Source of the DNA: Coffea arabica
Lineage: Eukaryota > Streptophyta > Magnoliopsida > Gentianales > Rubiaceae
DNA length: 64,000 nt
Direction of reading: 5' to 3'
NCBI RefSeq assembly: GCF_036785885.1
Contig: NC_092329.1
Location: 4,464,001-4,528,000, forward strand
Below are positions 1 through 10,382 of the stretch, one piece after another. Numbering within the stretch: position 1 is the stretch's first letter; every line of letters starts with the position of its first letter. The notes beneath the pieces are model-generated. The model had not been told where the DNA came from. It saw nothing but the letters and a program-made list of their open reading frames with translations, and made no database searches. The position numbers and the translations under genes are program-made.

Positions 1-1705
1 TACCCAGCTGGGGAAGGTATGTGGCCTTTGTTAGAAAGGAAAGGCGAAGTAGGTTGAATGGGTTGACAAGGTGCTGCTTCAATCAGACAAGTCCTTGGCA
101 TTAGGTTATTTGAGAGTTGCTTTTTATTTGGACAAATTTTATGGAGATAAGATTCATAAATGGCCTCAGCATGCATTTGCAAGGAAAGTGCAAAGGCTGG
201 AATTGAACCTGTTTCCAGATGATGGCCCGCCTTCTTCTCGAGAATCATATACTTTCCATTATGAACTTTTTCGCCTTAGCAGTGGTAAATCTCAACCTGG
301 TTACTCTGAAATCCGTCATCATTCACAGATTGGCTTCAAGTCCCTTAGAGCATTGAGTTTGAAAAGTCTGAATGTAACTGGGGAGGTACTGGAATTCTTC
401 TTGATCAATTGTCCATTTCTTGAGCCTCTGGTAGTGGAGGCCTCTTCAGTTTTGATCAACCTTCGAGTTTGTGGTCCATCTATTGCCTTGAAATATCTGG
501 AGGTATGCTACTGTTTGAGGTTGCAATCCATTATTGTCAACGACACAAATTTAGTCTCCCTTACAACTACAGCAGCACACCATCTTGTACTTCAGAATGT
601 CCCCATGCTTGTGAATGTATGGGTTTCTGGGGATTCCCTTAACTTGGTCAGGGATGTTACTTCTTGGCTTTCTTGCTGCTTGTCAAAACTAGAGGTTCTT
701 ACTTTACGTGCCGACGAGTTTCAAGTTTCACAGGTTTTTTCTAGTTATTTAATGGAACTCTTTGAAGAGATTCCTTTCCAACTATTGTTTATAATCACTG
801 CCAACTGCTTGCCTCACTGGTTTGATTTTGCTTTCTTCTTGTTTGATCATCCTAGGAAAAAGGAATTGTTCATGAGCTTCCTCAACTTACCAATCTGAAG
901 GAGTTCGTCTTAATAGCTTTTGCATCAAAAGATGACAGTTTGATTGGATTTACTTCTTTGATCAGGGCTTCCCCCAACTTGGAGAAGTTTGTGCTGAAGG
1001 TAGCATATTGCTGTACTAATCTCAGCCATCGTTTTCTTTTACTGTCTGGTTTTGTTTTCTTGAGCCTTGCTTTAGTTATTCTTGTCATTCTCCGTGGCAT
1101 TTGCTGCATGCCATGCCATGCCATTGAGCGTCATACTATGGGACTTGAACATTCTTATGATTATGAACATTTAAACGCAGTCTAGGAGCCCAATCAATTC
1201 TTGAAAGCGAAAAGGCAATGATTATACTAACATGCTTCGTGTCAGTGTGACATGCTGTTTCTGTTGCTGCTCCTATTCGTTTCTTTCTTTTTCTAATTTG
1301 TGTTGTGTACTCTTAGCAGATTTCCCCCCGTTCTTTTTGATCTGCAATATTTTAGTTATTGACAGCTTAATCTGTTTGCAGTTGGAATCATGGTGGAATG
1401 ATATGGTCAGGGGAGATAGAAAGTTGAAGAAAGCTGCCAGCTTTCCGCTCCAACATCTGAAAGTGGTTGAGTTACTTGGATACTATGGTCGCAGAAGTGA
1501 ACTTGAACTTGTTGAATACTTCCTCGAGAACGCTATTGTCCTCGAGAAACTTATAATTGACCCTCGTGATCCGCATAATGTCACTTGGCCCAAAACGCGC
1601 AAGGAAAGAAAGCAGGAAATGAAGGAGGAAAAGTTAGCTAGAAATTGTGCCAAGCAACAGCTCGAGGGATTAATACCTTCACATATTGAATTTTCGATTC
1701 TATAG
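1..1705 (+). CDS. F-box/LRR protein with C-terminal FBD domain, 3' part
   Basis: Three exons read as one protein: about 53-733, 856-999 and 1382-1705 (stop TAG), with GT/AG borders in phase 0. The product has leucine-rich-repeat-type segments (FKSLRALSLKSLNVTG, LEFFLINCPFLEPLVV, LKYLEVCYC) and ends in an FBD-type region (LQHLKVVELLGYYGRRSELE, then VEYFLENAIVLEKLIIDPRD). Plant proteins of this class normally begin with an F-box that binds SKP1 in SCF ubiquitin ligases; that part would lie left of the window. Bases 3-58 read in another frame as RYVAFVRKERRSRL, which is what normally stands just before the WVDKVL motif at about 59-76, so a small deletion or an unusual intron separates them. Family assignment is firm; whether the gene is intact is not. 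Confidence 0.75.
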
Positions 1706-1850
1706 CTGCAAACAGCAAATGCAGCTAAATTTAGGTTTATGTACAAGAAGTTATACTTTTGGGATGTGGAAAAAGCCTACTTATTATATACTTTTGAGGG
1801 TGGTAAGTGATTTCCAGAGTATAAATACTACACCTACTACAAAAAATTTA

Positions 1851-3002
1851 GGGCAAAAAATCGCTGTGATTCTCGAACTTTCAACTTTGTGCATTTTAAT
1901 CCTCCAATTAATAAGTGCGTAAATATAGTTCTCCAATTAATAAAAATGTGTAGTCATAGTCCTTCCGTCTAATTTGGCTGTTAGGGATGATACAAAAAAT
2001 AAAGGGATAATTTCAGAAACCTCCCTTGAGGTTTTTAACAATTTCATTTAGCTCCCTTAAGATTTTAAAAATTACATATACCTCCCTTATCATTTAAAAT
2101 GATAATACTACCCTTAAATATTTTAATAAAATTTCCTTGTTTGATATGTGTATACTCAGAATGACTTTTAAAATTATTTTTTCATTCTTTTTCCTTCTTA
2201 TTCCTTTTTTTAAAAGTTTTTTGTCAATAAAACTGTAGAACTACCACTTTCACCTCTAGTTTCTAGTGTAACCGAATGTCCAAGTAGTGATTTTTTTTAC
2301 GAGTTAACTTTATATGCAATCCAATGTATTTGCTTATCTTTGTTTTCTATTTTTTGGTATTAAAATTAACAATAAATGAAAAGAAAATGGCCCAAAATTA
2401 CTATTAAATTATGATAATCCAACTACTCGAAAAATTCATAAACTCTAAATGAATTATTTCAATATTTTTTTCTATCTTATAAATTTAAATCCATAATAAA
2501 ATACCATCAAAAGTATCCTATCATAATGATAAAATTATTATTATAGTTGTTTATCAAATAGTAGGTATGGACTTGAAAATTTTGGGACATTTTTCTTATA
2601 ATTATACTTGATAATCTTATAATTATATAGGAAAGTAAATTAAAACTCATTACACAAGGGTATTTTTGGATATTCATTTAAAAATTTGAACAAGTCAATA
2701 TTATTTTAAGGTTTTGTTACTAAAACAATCAAATCAAAGGAAGTAAGTGTAATTTTTCAAATTTCAGGAGAGCTCAGTGAAATTGTTAGAAACCTCTAGG
2801 GAGATTTTTGTAATTATTCCAAAAATAAATGTCATGTGAGCAATCCGTGATGCATTTCCCATCCATTTTAATGGCCAAATTGGACGGAAGGACTATAACT
2901 ATACATTTTTATTAATTGAAGAACTACATTTATGCACTTATTAGTTGGAGGACTAAAAGTGCGCAAAGTTGAAAGTTTGAGGACCACCGCGGGTTTTTGC
3001 CC
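1851..3002. mobile_element. Non-autonomous Mutator-like element (outer element of a nested pair)
   Basis: The ends are long inverted repeats of about 130-150 bp beginning GGGCAAAAA and ending TTTTTGCCC. Left stretches such as 'actttcaactttg' and 'agtccttccgtc' recur inverted on the right. The element is flanked by a perfect 9-bp direct repeat, aaaaattta, at 1842-1850 and 3003-3011. A 9-bp duplication with long terminal inverted repeats is the hallmark of Mutator-like elements. I see no transposase. Much of its length is a second element inserted at 2004-2820; without that it would be about 330 bp, mostly inverted repeat. Confidence 0.85.
2004..2820. mobile_element. Non-autonomous Mutator-like element nested inside the outer one
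   Basis: The ends GGGATAATT and AATTATTCC begin inverted repeats of roughly 80-90 bp containing 'acctcccttgaggttt' on the left and the inverted equivalent (gaaacctctagggaga) on the right. The flanks are a perfect 9-bp direct repeat, aaaaataaa, at 1995-2003 and 2821-2829. The AT-rich interior has no convincing reading frame. A diverged copy of its terminal repeat occurs again near 48381-48470, so this family is dispersed. Confidence 0.82.
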
Positions 3003-3011
3003 AAAAATTTA

Positions 3012-4671
3012 TGACTTTGTATGAGTGCAATTACATTATTGCCTTTATTCATGAAATTATTTATAACCTAATATTATTTCCTTTCATTTCTTGAAGATTT
3101 ATTTCTTCTCCATCATATCAATTATACAAAAATATCAAGCTAAAAAAAGTTAAAGAAAGTTGATATTTAATTTATATCCTTGAAATTTTCCTATTGGATT
3201 AGTGTTTACTTCTATATACAATGTTTTATTCAATTTATTAGACTTTAAGTGAAACAACATGGATAAATAACAGAATACTAAAAATAAATACAATTACCAA
3301 AATTTATATAAAAAAAGGTAATACCAAACTCATTTTTTTAAAAGTAATATATTTGTCATTTTAATTTATTTAAACTTTTAGACAGATATCAGTGTCATTT
3401 TTTTTATCAAATTATTCAAATATGAAATTCTTAATCAGTTTGCTAAAATGGTTGATATGCCTCATTTTTAAACTTAGAGAAGACAAGTGGAGATTAATCT
3501 TTGAGAAGAAAAAGCAATAATACTAAACTATAAACACATTAATAAAAATTAACAATAATATTAGCCTAAAAGTTCACGTAAACTAAAATATTAAAAAAAC
3601 TACCTTTTAAATAAAAAACAATTTTAGTACCTCTTTTTCCAAAAAAAAATAAAAATTGGTATCTGTGTTTATTTTAGTATTGTATTACTTATTCTTTTTT
3701 ATTTGATTTAAATTATAATAAATTGTACAAATCATATATAGAAGTGAATACCAACCGACGGGGAAAATTTTAAGGATTTAAACTAAATTTATGCCTTTCA
3801 AGAGTAATTTTTTTTTCATCCCTTTATTTTATGTCTTTTCTTTTTCCTTTTTTTTCCAGTTTCCTGGCACGTAAACGTTAAACATCAAATGATATATAAT
3901 CTTCGCTTTGGTTTGAAGATACAAATTATAAGCATGGATGCTGTTTTGCTGCATTTATGCAAGTAAGAGATGAACATAAACCATGATCAGTGGTCTTATT
4001 TTCTCACATGAAATTGATTTAGCGTTTGCTGTCACATTTTCCTTCCTCTACACCTTTATCCTTCCTTTTCAAGCTAGAAGAACATTGGAGGCAAGACAAC
4101 CAAATCGAAAACATGCAGGTATCTAGAAAACCATTTGGATTTGTTGTAAGGTTGTAGACAAGCGCAATTTCCTTCTCCTGGTCTGGCCAATGATGCCTTT
4201 GAAATACTGCTTCAAAACTTGGTGAAATTCCATTACGTACCAACCCAAATTCAGTTGTCTTTAGCTGACTTCCGGGGCACCTCGTAATCATAGTAATGAT
4301 TTAATGTAACCATATTCTTCGTCTTTGAAGAAACTTGAATCATCCTGGCTCTTAAATTTTCCTCGTCAACCAACACCTTGACATTTATGCCCGCCCTTTA
4401 AGTCTTAACAAGTCCCGGAAGCTTGTGCAGCCTTAACCTGTAAAGAATTTCAATGTTGAAGCCTCCTCGGGGCATTAATGAGAATTAGACAGAATAAGGT
4501 AAACCATAATGCGGTCAGAGCTAGGCATGGAAGTCTAGAATTTTGTTGGGTAATTTTCAACATTAACTAAGAAAACTAGCAAGATGATGATCTTCAACAT
4601 ATTCTGTGCAGTCAGCAATCTGCTATTTTTAATCTTGAGAACCAGTCAAGGAGAGTGTTGCCAGGAACATC
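3012..4671. other. AT-rich spacer, no supported gene
   Basis: Very AT-rich DNA between the nested transposons and the phytocyanin promoter. A 90-codon minus-strand frame at 4019-4291 has no recognisable domain, no supported partner exon and no homology I know. The last ~300 bases should hold the phytocyanin promoter. Confidence 0.6.
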
Positions 4672-4679
4672 TATATAAA
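4672..4679 (+). promoter_or_regulatory. Probable TATA box of the phytocyanin gene
   Basis: TATATAAA stands about 95 bases before the ATG at 4773, which would give a leader of about 60-70 nt, normal for a plant gene. Transcription start not verified. Confidence 0.6.
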
Positions 4680-4772
4680 CCCAACTAAATTCCATCCCAA
4701 ATTCAGATCATCCAACTAGCTACATCTCATCTTTTCTAGCTGCATATTAATTCGAATACAGACAATATAGAG

Positions 4773-5490
4773 ATGGCCATTACCATGAGTTTTGGTAAAG
4801 GGTTACTTATCCTTCTCCTAACCTTAGTAGCCACCTTGGCAATTAGCCAAGCTGAAACGGTTGTTGTTGGAGGCTCAGAGGGATGGCGCTACGGCTACAA
4901 TTACACTGATTGGGCCTTGAAACACGGTCCCTTTTTCCTTAACGACACACTAGGTTAGCCTTGCATTATTGTCATCACTTGAAATTTTTATCAGCTGAGT
5001 CAGAAAATCTGATTCAATCCAATTTTGATGTACACTCGTTTTTTGATTCTAGATTAGGCGACCCAAATTGTATAAATTTGGATTGGATTTTCGAAATCTA
5101 CTAACTAATTGTGCACATTAATCTGCTTGGGGACCTTATTTAGTACAATGTAAATGTCATTAACAACTGAATATTACTGTTTAATTAATGGTTTGATCTA
5201 ACGTTAATTGTTGTGGTGGTGCATCAGTGTTCAGGTATCCTCCTCCTAACGACACCGTGAAGCCTCACAGTGTGTACCTGCTACCAAACCTCTACAGCTT
5301 CTTGACATGCGATTTTAAGGCCGCAACCCTGGTGGCACCTCCCAATCAAGGAGGTGGAGATGGGTTTTCGTATACGCTGAGTCGGGTCAGGCCTAACTAC
5401 TTTGCTAGCAGAGAGGGAAATGGCGATGACTGCACCAAAGGATTGATGAAATTTGCTGCCATTCCTCTCTATCGTCCTCCATTCCCCTGA
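4773..5490 (+). CDS. Phytocyanin-like (plantacyanin/uclacyanin-type) secreted protein, copper ligands lost
   Basis: Exons 4773-4953 and 5228-5490 join in phase (the codon for Val61 is split) to give 147 residues. Residues 1-27 form a signal peptide (hydrophobic LLILLLTLVATLA, likely cleavage after ISQA). The mature part is a phytocyanin fold: VVVGGSEGW, NYTDWA, GPFFLNDTLVFRY, HSVYLL. Cys88 and Cys129 match the conserved disulfide. Of the usual type-I copper ligands, His74 is present, but the Cys position (YFAS, Ser121) and the second His position (Asp128, before Cys129) are replaced, so blue copper binding is unlikely. It may act as a copper-free structural or arabinogalactan-like wall protein. 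There is no GPI tail. A poly(A) signal AATAAA lies at 5589-5594. Confidence 0.88.
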
Positions 5491-5594
5491 TGTGTTTTCA
5501 TTAAACCAACAATCAGCCAACATATGGTTAACTGAGCAGTGATCTAGCTTAAGATTTTAGCTTGGAGTACTATTTATTGTACGGAATGAATAAA

Positions 5595-7167
5595 TGCTGC
5601 CAGAAAAAAAAAATATATGAGGCTGAGCACAATCGAAATTAAGAGTGGATACACATATACTAGTTCTTTATTTCAGTTCTGTACTCAAGTGATACGGTAA
5701 TGAAACAGAAATACAAGCAAGCTACATGCGTGCAGCTTTTCTCGTGTTACATGCATCCTGTTGATAAATATGGTCATGGGTTTTCATATTTTCACTCCCA
5801 ACTTCTTGTCATATGCTTTTCACACTTGAGATCCCATTCTTGAATGTATCTACAGCATGTCACTGTTTTTGGTAAAAAGTAACGTATGTTTCTAGAGCAA
5901 CGTTTTTCAGACTTGAGATATTGAACCGACAGCCTACGTCTCTGTTAATACCGTTTAGATGACCGGCAGTGGGACGGCTGGAGACATTCCTGATGGTAAC
6001 ATTCTCCAACATCGGTCTGTGAAATAAATTCTCAAATTCTTGACCTTATCTTGATTTTTCAAGGTGCCTGCATGATAGATGTCCCGGTCATTGTCTGACG
6101 AATAAAGAAGAGCCGACGACCGAAGGCTTAGATATTTGGTTAAGCCCAAATAGGCAAAACAAGAGCACCCTGCATGAAATTATTGTCTAAGCCTGAACTG
6201 AGGTATGACTTTCTTGGTATCTACTCTCCATTTATCAGGCAGAAAAAGAATGACCCAATTATTTTCCTTTTTTTTTTTCTTTTGCCAAAATTCCAAGGCA
6301 GTGTTTAAAAGCTGGCTGGCATAACCGTGATCATCTTAATTCCCAAGTTGAAACGAGATACTAAACAAGTTGGAAAGACTTTTCCTTTTGGGTTTTTTTT
6401 TTTTTACTTTGCCCAAATTCATTCTTTTGAGTCTTCAATTTTATCGATTATGCACCATTGAGATCAAAATTGGCTGATAGATTTTAGTGCTCATATTGCA
6501 ACCACAAAGGAGAAAGAAACCTTGTGGTGGCAGGGGGCAGCTACAATTCTCTAGGTGCCCAAATGGGCATTGATGCAAAATTTTATCAAGGGCAAGTAGT
6601 GTTGTTATTATTATCGTTAGGAAAAAAAAAAAAAAGTAGTGTTGTTAAAGCCTGGTACCACAAAGCATGGTGGCCGAAACAGGATGTTGGTTTCACACTG
6701 ACTCTGGCTGTTGAGCACGTTTACAACATGGAGCTTGCCACCCTTAAATTAAGTTTGAAATTGAAAGAAAAGTACAACTCAAAGTGGGAACTGGGAACAG
6801 CGAGCTTTCCGTCAAGAGCATGCCATGAGAGAGGGGCTTTAACTCCCTCTTTGGGTTGTAGGTGAGAGTTCAAATTTCACCTGTAACGAAAAAAATTTAA
6901 AAGTTGTGTCAGTATTTTTTTGGTTTAATTGAATCTGTATATCCACTATCTCTCTATCACGGCTTTCTTCGGCTCCCCCTTCCCCTTTAGATTAAGATAA
7001 AGTAGGTTATACAAATGTATCGTTGCTGGAAGAAAAAAAAAAAAAGACTAAGGACAAGGAACCTGTGGCCTTGATCCCACCACGATTTTCGAGTTTCGAC
7101 CTTCCAGGAGCCCTCCCCCGTAATAATGATTCCTGTCTTTTCATGTTCCGTTTTTTAGTTTGGTCAA
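5595..7167. other. Spacer, no supported gene
   Basis: AT-rich DNA with several homopolymer A or T runs (6270-6280, 6397-6406, 7029-7042). Reading frames at 5955-6149 (-) and 6524-6865 (+) show no domain and no gene context. A short retroposon-like scar sits at 6594-6647. Confidence 0.5.
6594..6647 (+). repeat. A-tail insertion flanked by 14-bp direct repeats
   Basis: The 14-mer aagtagtgttgtta at 6594-6607 recurs exactly at 6634-6647. Between the copies lies a 26-base insert that ends in a run of A. A long target duplication around an A-tailed insert is what a strongly 5'-truncated non-LTR retroposon (LINE or SINE) leaves behind. Confidence 0.5.
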
Positions 7168-7176
7168 ATTATCAAT

Positions 7177-8375
7177 GGGAAATTTGCCAAATTAGTCCCT
7201 AACATTTTCACAAAATACTTTTTTAGTCCCTAACATTTAAAATCAACCAGAATAGTTTCTAACATATAAATTATGAGCCAGTTTGGTCCTAATGCTCGTA
7301 TTTGCTCTTTTTTCTGGCTAAAAATAGAACACCGGCGTAATTTCAAGGGCAAAATCGGAAAAATTCGCTAATCCATAATTTTGCAGTCCTCAAACTCTTC
7401 CACCGCTTCTTCAATTGATTCTCAACCTACTGCTACTAGGATGGAGAATTAACAAGAAAAATTGAATGAAAAGACAGAAATATCAAAGACACCAAAAAGA
7501 AGTTTCAAGAAATATCAAAGCCACCAAGAAAAAGTTTCAATCTCGAACAGAAGATTAATGGGAAATCTACTAGCCTGGCTACAGGCTATGACAACAGGGT
7601 CAATCATGAGTTGTCCAGAAGGTGGAAAATTAAGCAAAAGGCTTTGTGGGTTAGAAAGCTTCAGCTTCAATTCTTTCAAACAAGACAGAGCCTGCATCTG
7701 TCACAATCAGCGGCTTCCAATGCATAATCATCTTCTTCCACAATACTCTGTACCAATATCTGCAGTTCCCTCATATTGATTGCTCAAATTTGGTAAGAAA
7801 GCTGTTGAAGCATTTTGGCAAGTCCACAGGCTATCTTTGCTTGAACGGAGCCCATATTCCTCCGTCTCTATTCAGCCATTGACCCAATCTCTTCTTCTGC
7901 TTCTGACTTCGTAAAATCATCCGTCCTTGCTCCTCTTAACCAAGGAATCAGCAACATGGGTTCTCTCAGGCAGCTATGGTTATTGAGAAGAATACCCTTT
8001 TCAGTTTGGAAATCTCTGAATTCGATATCAATTTCAACAAAGAACTCATTTTTATCTTCTTATTTGGCAAATAATTCTCTGCACCTTCTTAAACCCACAA
8101 AGCCTTTGGAGAGCTTCAACAAAAGGGTGAGAATCAATTGAAGAAGTGGTGGAAGAGTTTGAGGGATGCACAATTATGGATTAACGAATTTTTCCGATTT
8201 TGCCCTTGAAATTACGCCGGTGTACTATTTTTAGCCGGAAAAAAGAACAAATACGAGCATTAGGACCAAACTGGCTCATAATTTATATGTTAGGAACTAT
8301 TCTGACTGATTTTAAATGTTAGGGACTAAAAAAGTATTTTGTGAAAATGTTAGGAACCAATTTGGCAAATTTCCC
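7177..8375. mobile_element. Non-autonomous Mutator-like element with ~250-bp inverted repeats; Pack-MULE candidate
   Basis: Ends GGGAAATTTGCC and GGCAAATTTCCC open inverted repeats that stay highly similar over about 250 bp (7177-7430 against 8127-8375); for example 'ttaatccataattgtgcat' has its partner near 7370. A perfect 9-bp duplication, attatcaat, flanks it at 7168-7176 and 8376-8384. There is no transposase. The ~690-bp interior is less AT-rich than the flanks and carries open frames: + strand 7956-8141, starting MGSLRQLWLLRRIPFSVWKS, which looks like an organelle presequence, and a minus-strand stretch 7515-7697 containing GQLMIDPVVIA, reminiscent of a U-box core. These could be captured gene fragments; the source genes are not identified. 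Confidence 0.85.
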
Positions 8376-9157
8376 ATTATCAATTGGTCATTCACATTAT
8401 CACTTGCGGTTCATAAATGCTTTCAAATATAAAATGCCCTCAAAACACAAAAAGATATAAAATGTCCTAATGCCATTTCTAGATAAAGTGTAGCTCCTAG
8501 CTAGGAAACATGCCAAAAATTAACCCCAAAAAGAAGAAGAAAAGAATGAAAAAAGATATTTATAGTTCTCAATTAAATGATCATCACAAGATGAAACTCT
8601 AAAATTATAATCTCATCTATTCTCACGGATCAATTAGATTTTATAATTGATTCATAATGGGAGTCATATTAATTTTTTTTAGTGCTAATGAAAGATCTTA
8701 AACTGGAGACATCTCACTTATCTTCCATCTTTTCCGACCATCCAATCCATCCCTCCTCTTAAATTATATTAATATAATTCACCTGTATTATGTAGCTACA
8801 TAAAATATTGGTTGTGTGGTTCGCCATCAATTATTATTATTATTTTTTTTTTTTTTTGCTTTTTTTAAGAGCTGTAACGATGAGTATGTATGTGAAACAT
8901 TGATCATATAACTAAGCGCGCACTACGCAGTCTAAAATGCATATCGTCAACCAAGTTGTATGTGTATGCTTCCTAAGAATTTGAGATTGGCAGCTAAATG
9001 CTGCTAAGTAAATGGTTCCCAGTTAAGATGCACAGAAATGGTAAACTATGTATGCTCGTTTGTTCAATGGGGAGCTGCAGGGTTCATGTATTTGTTTTCA
9101 AGATAAGAGAGTGACTTTTCCTCGCCCTCTCTTTAGCTGTCACTGTAGCTTAGAGCC

Positions 9158-9305
9158 CATTTGAATTGCTGTTTTCTAGAGTTGTTGTGAAAAAATATAC
9201 CGTAGTGATTTAATGTACATGAGGTAAAAAACTGAATAAAAAATGAGTTTACAGAAAATGTAAAAATATTTTGAAAAAAAAAAAAAAAAAAGACAACCAA
9301 AGCAA
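9158..9305. repeat. Small MITE, 'tttggattgc' family (degenerate)
   Basis: Starts 'cccatttgaattgctg' and ends near 'acaaccaaagcaagg', a weak inverted pair. The interior carries the family's typical 'gtagtgatttaatgtac' and 'gagtttacagaaaatgtaaa' segments seen in the other copies. Confidence 0.5.
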
Positions 9306-9770
9306 GGTCTAACTTTGTAGTGAAATAAAATTTATGTATGAGAGATCAGATACCCATGAAAATGCATATTTCCGACAGAGATGGTCCTTTCACTAGTGTA
9401 AACAACTTCCTCAATAATAATTTATTTTATACACTTCCAAAAGCCAAAAAATAATGAGCAGGATGCAACCTGCAACTCTGTTTGTTTTAGATTCCAGCAA
9501 GTTTTAAGTACAGCATGTGTAACCAGGCGAAAATGCGATTTTTGAAGGAACTCATGCAGGAGCTTTGAACTCATTCCGAGTGTGACAAAGTTTTACCCTT
9601 CTTCCTCTTGTGGCTATGAAGCAGGACAATTGCAAAATAATCTTTTAGCCCCCTTGTATTTGCTCAAAGGTGGCGTACATTTATTTTTTCTAATTTCCAG
9701 GGGCTGGTTTGAAATGCAATTTTCAAGAAGGTGCCTAAAGGGAAAAAAATATCGAGAGACCACAATATTG

Positions 9771-9910
9771 TGTTTGGATTGCATTTTTCATGATTTTTCA
9801 TAGAAAAATTACTGTAGCGATTTGATGTATGTGAGAAAAAAAAAGGTAATAGATAAATGTGATCACGAAAAATAACGTAATTTTCTGACAAAAAACTGCA
9901 ATCCAAACAA
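9771..9910. repeat. Small MITE, 'tttggattgc' family
   Basis: About 140 bp with terminal inverted repeats 'gtttggattgca' (9772-9783) and 'tgcaatccaaac' (9898-9909), a perfect 12-bp match. The interior contains 'actgtagcgatttgatgtat'. Related copies lie near 9158, 12180, 13310-13740, 36270 and 63584. No coding capacity. Confidence 0.7.
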
Positions 9911-10382
9911 GTCCTTAATAAGCATTTTATTTATTTTTTGTCAAATCATAAATCTAATCCCAGAACAGTCCTCAAAAGCCGGCAACTCTTGAGGATGTCC
10001 CGAGGACTTATAACCTAATAAGCATTTTATTAGCCGAACAAGAAAGTAGAGTCGTCCTACATTTCCAGTTAAAGTATTTAGCCATCGTGTCCAAGATTCT
10101 GACTTCAATCTTGGCCTCAAATAATGGATAAATAATCTAAAGTAAGCACAATGATACGGCTTAGAAATTGGAAATGGAATTGGGGAACAAAAAAAATAAA
10201 GGTTTTCCCCATTAATCAGGTTCACGTGAAAGATATTGCTAAAATAATTAAAACCACCATGCCTTCCAACTCGAGGCATTCAGAATTTTTTTTTTCTTTT
10301 TTTTTTTAACTAATCGTGAGAATATAAACAAATTAATTAACAGCAAATTGAGTAATAACAACAAGCATCATTAATCCTCGTG

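Larger units (their letters stand above)
8385..10382. other. Spacer with small MITEs, no supported gene
   Basis: AT-rich DNA between the third Mutator-like element and the MYB gene's 3' end. It holds two members of the 'tttggattgc' MITE family (9158-9305, 9771-9910). A 112-codon minus-strand frame at 9941-10279 ends with GHPQELPAFEDCSGIRFMI; I do not recognise it. The last ~100 bases should hold the 3' UTR of the MYB gene. Confidence 0.5.

Noticed and set aside
882-1124. Minus-strand frame opposite the F-box gene
   Set aside because: Antisense shadow of exon 2 and intron 2 of the FBD gene; no domain.
4019-4291. 90-codon minus frame starting MITRCPGSQLKTTEFGLVRN
   Set aside because: Protein-like composition but no recognised family, no partner exon and no promoter signal; left as spacer.
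9941-10279. 112-codon minus frame ending EDCSGIRFMI
   Set aside because: Overlaps what should be MYB 3' flank and may be a repeat tail; no reverse-transcriptase or other motif visible.
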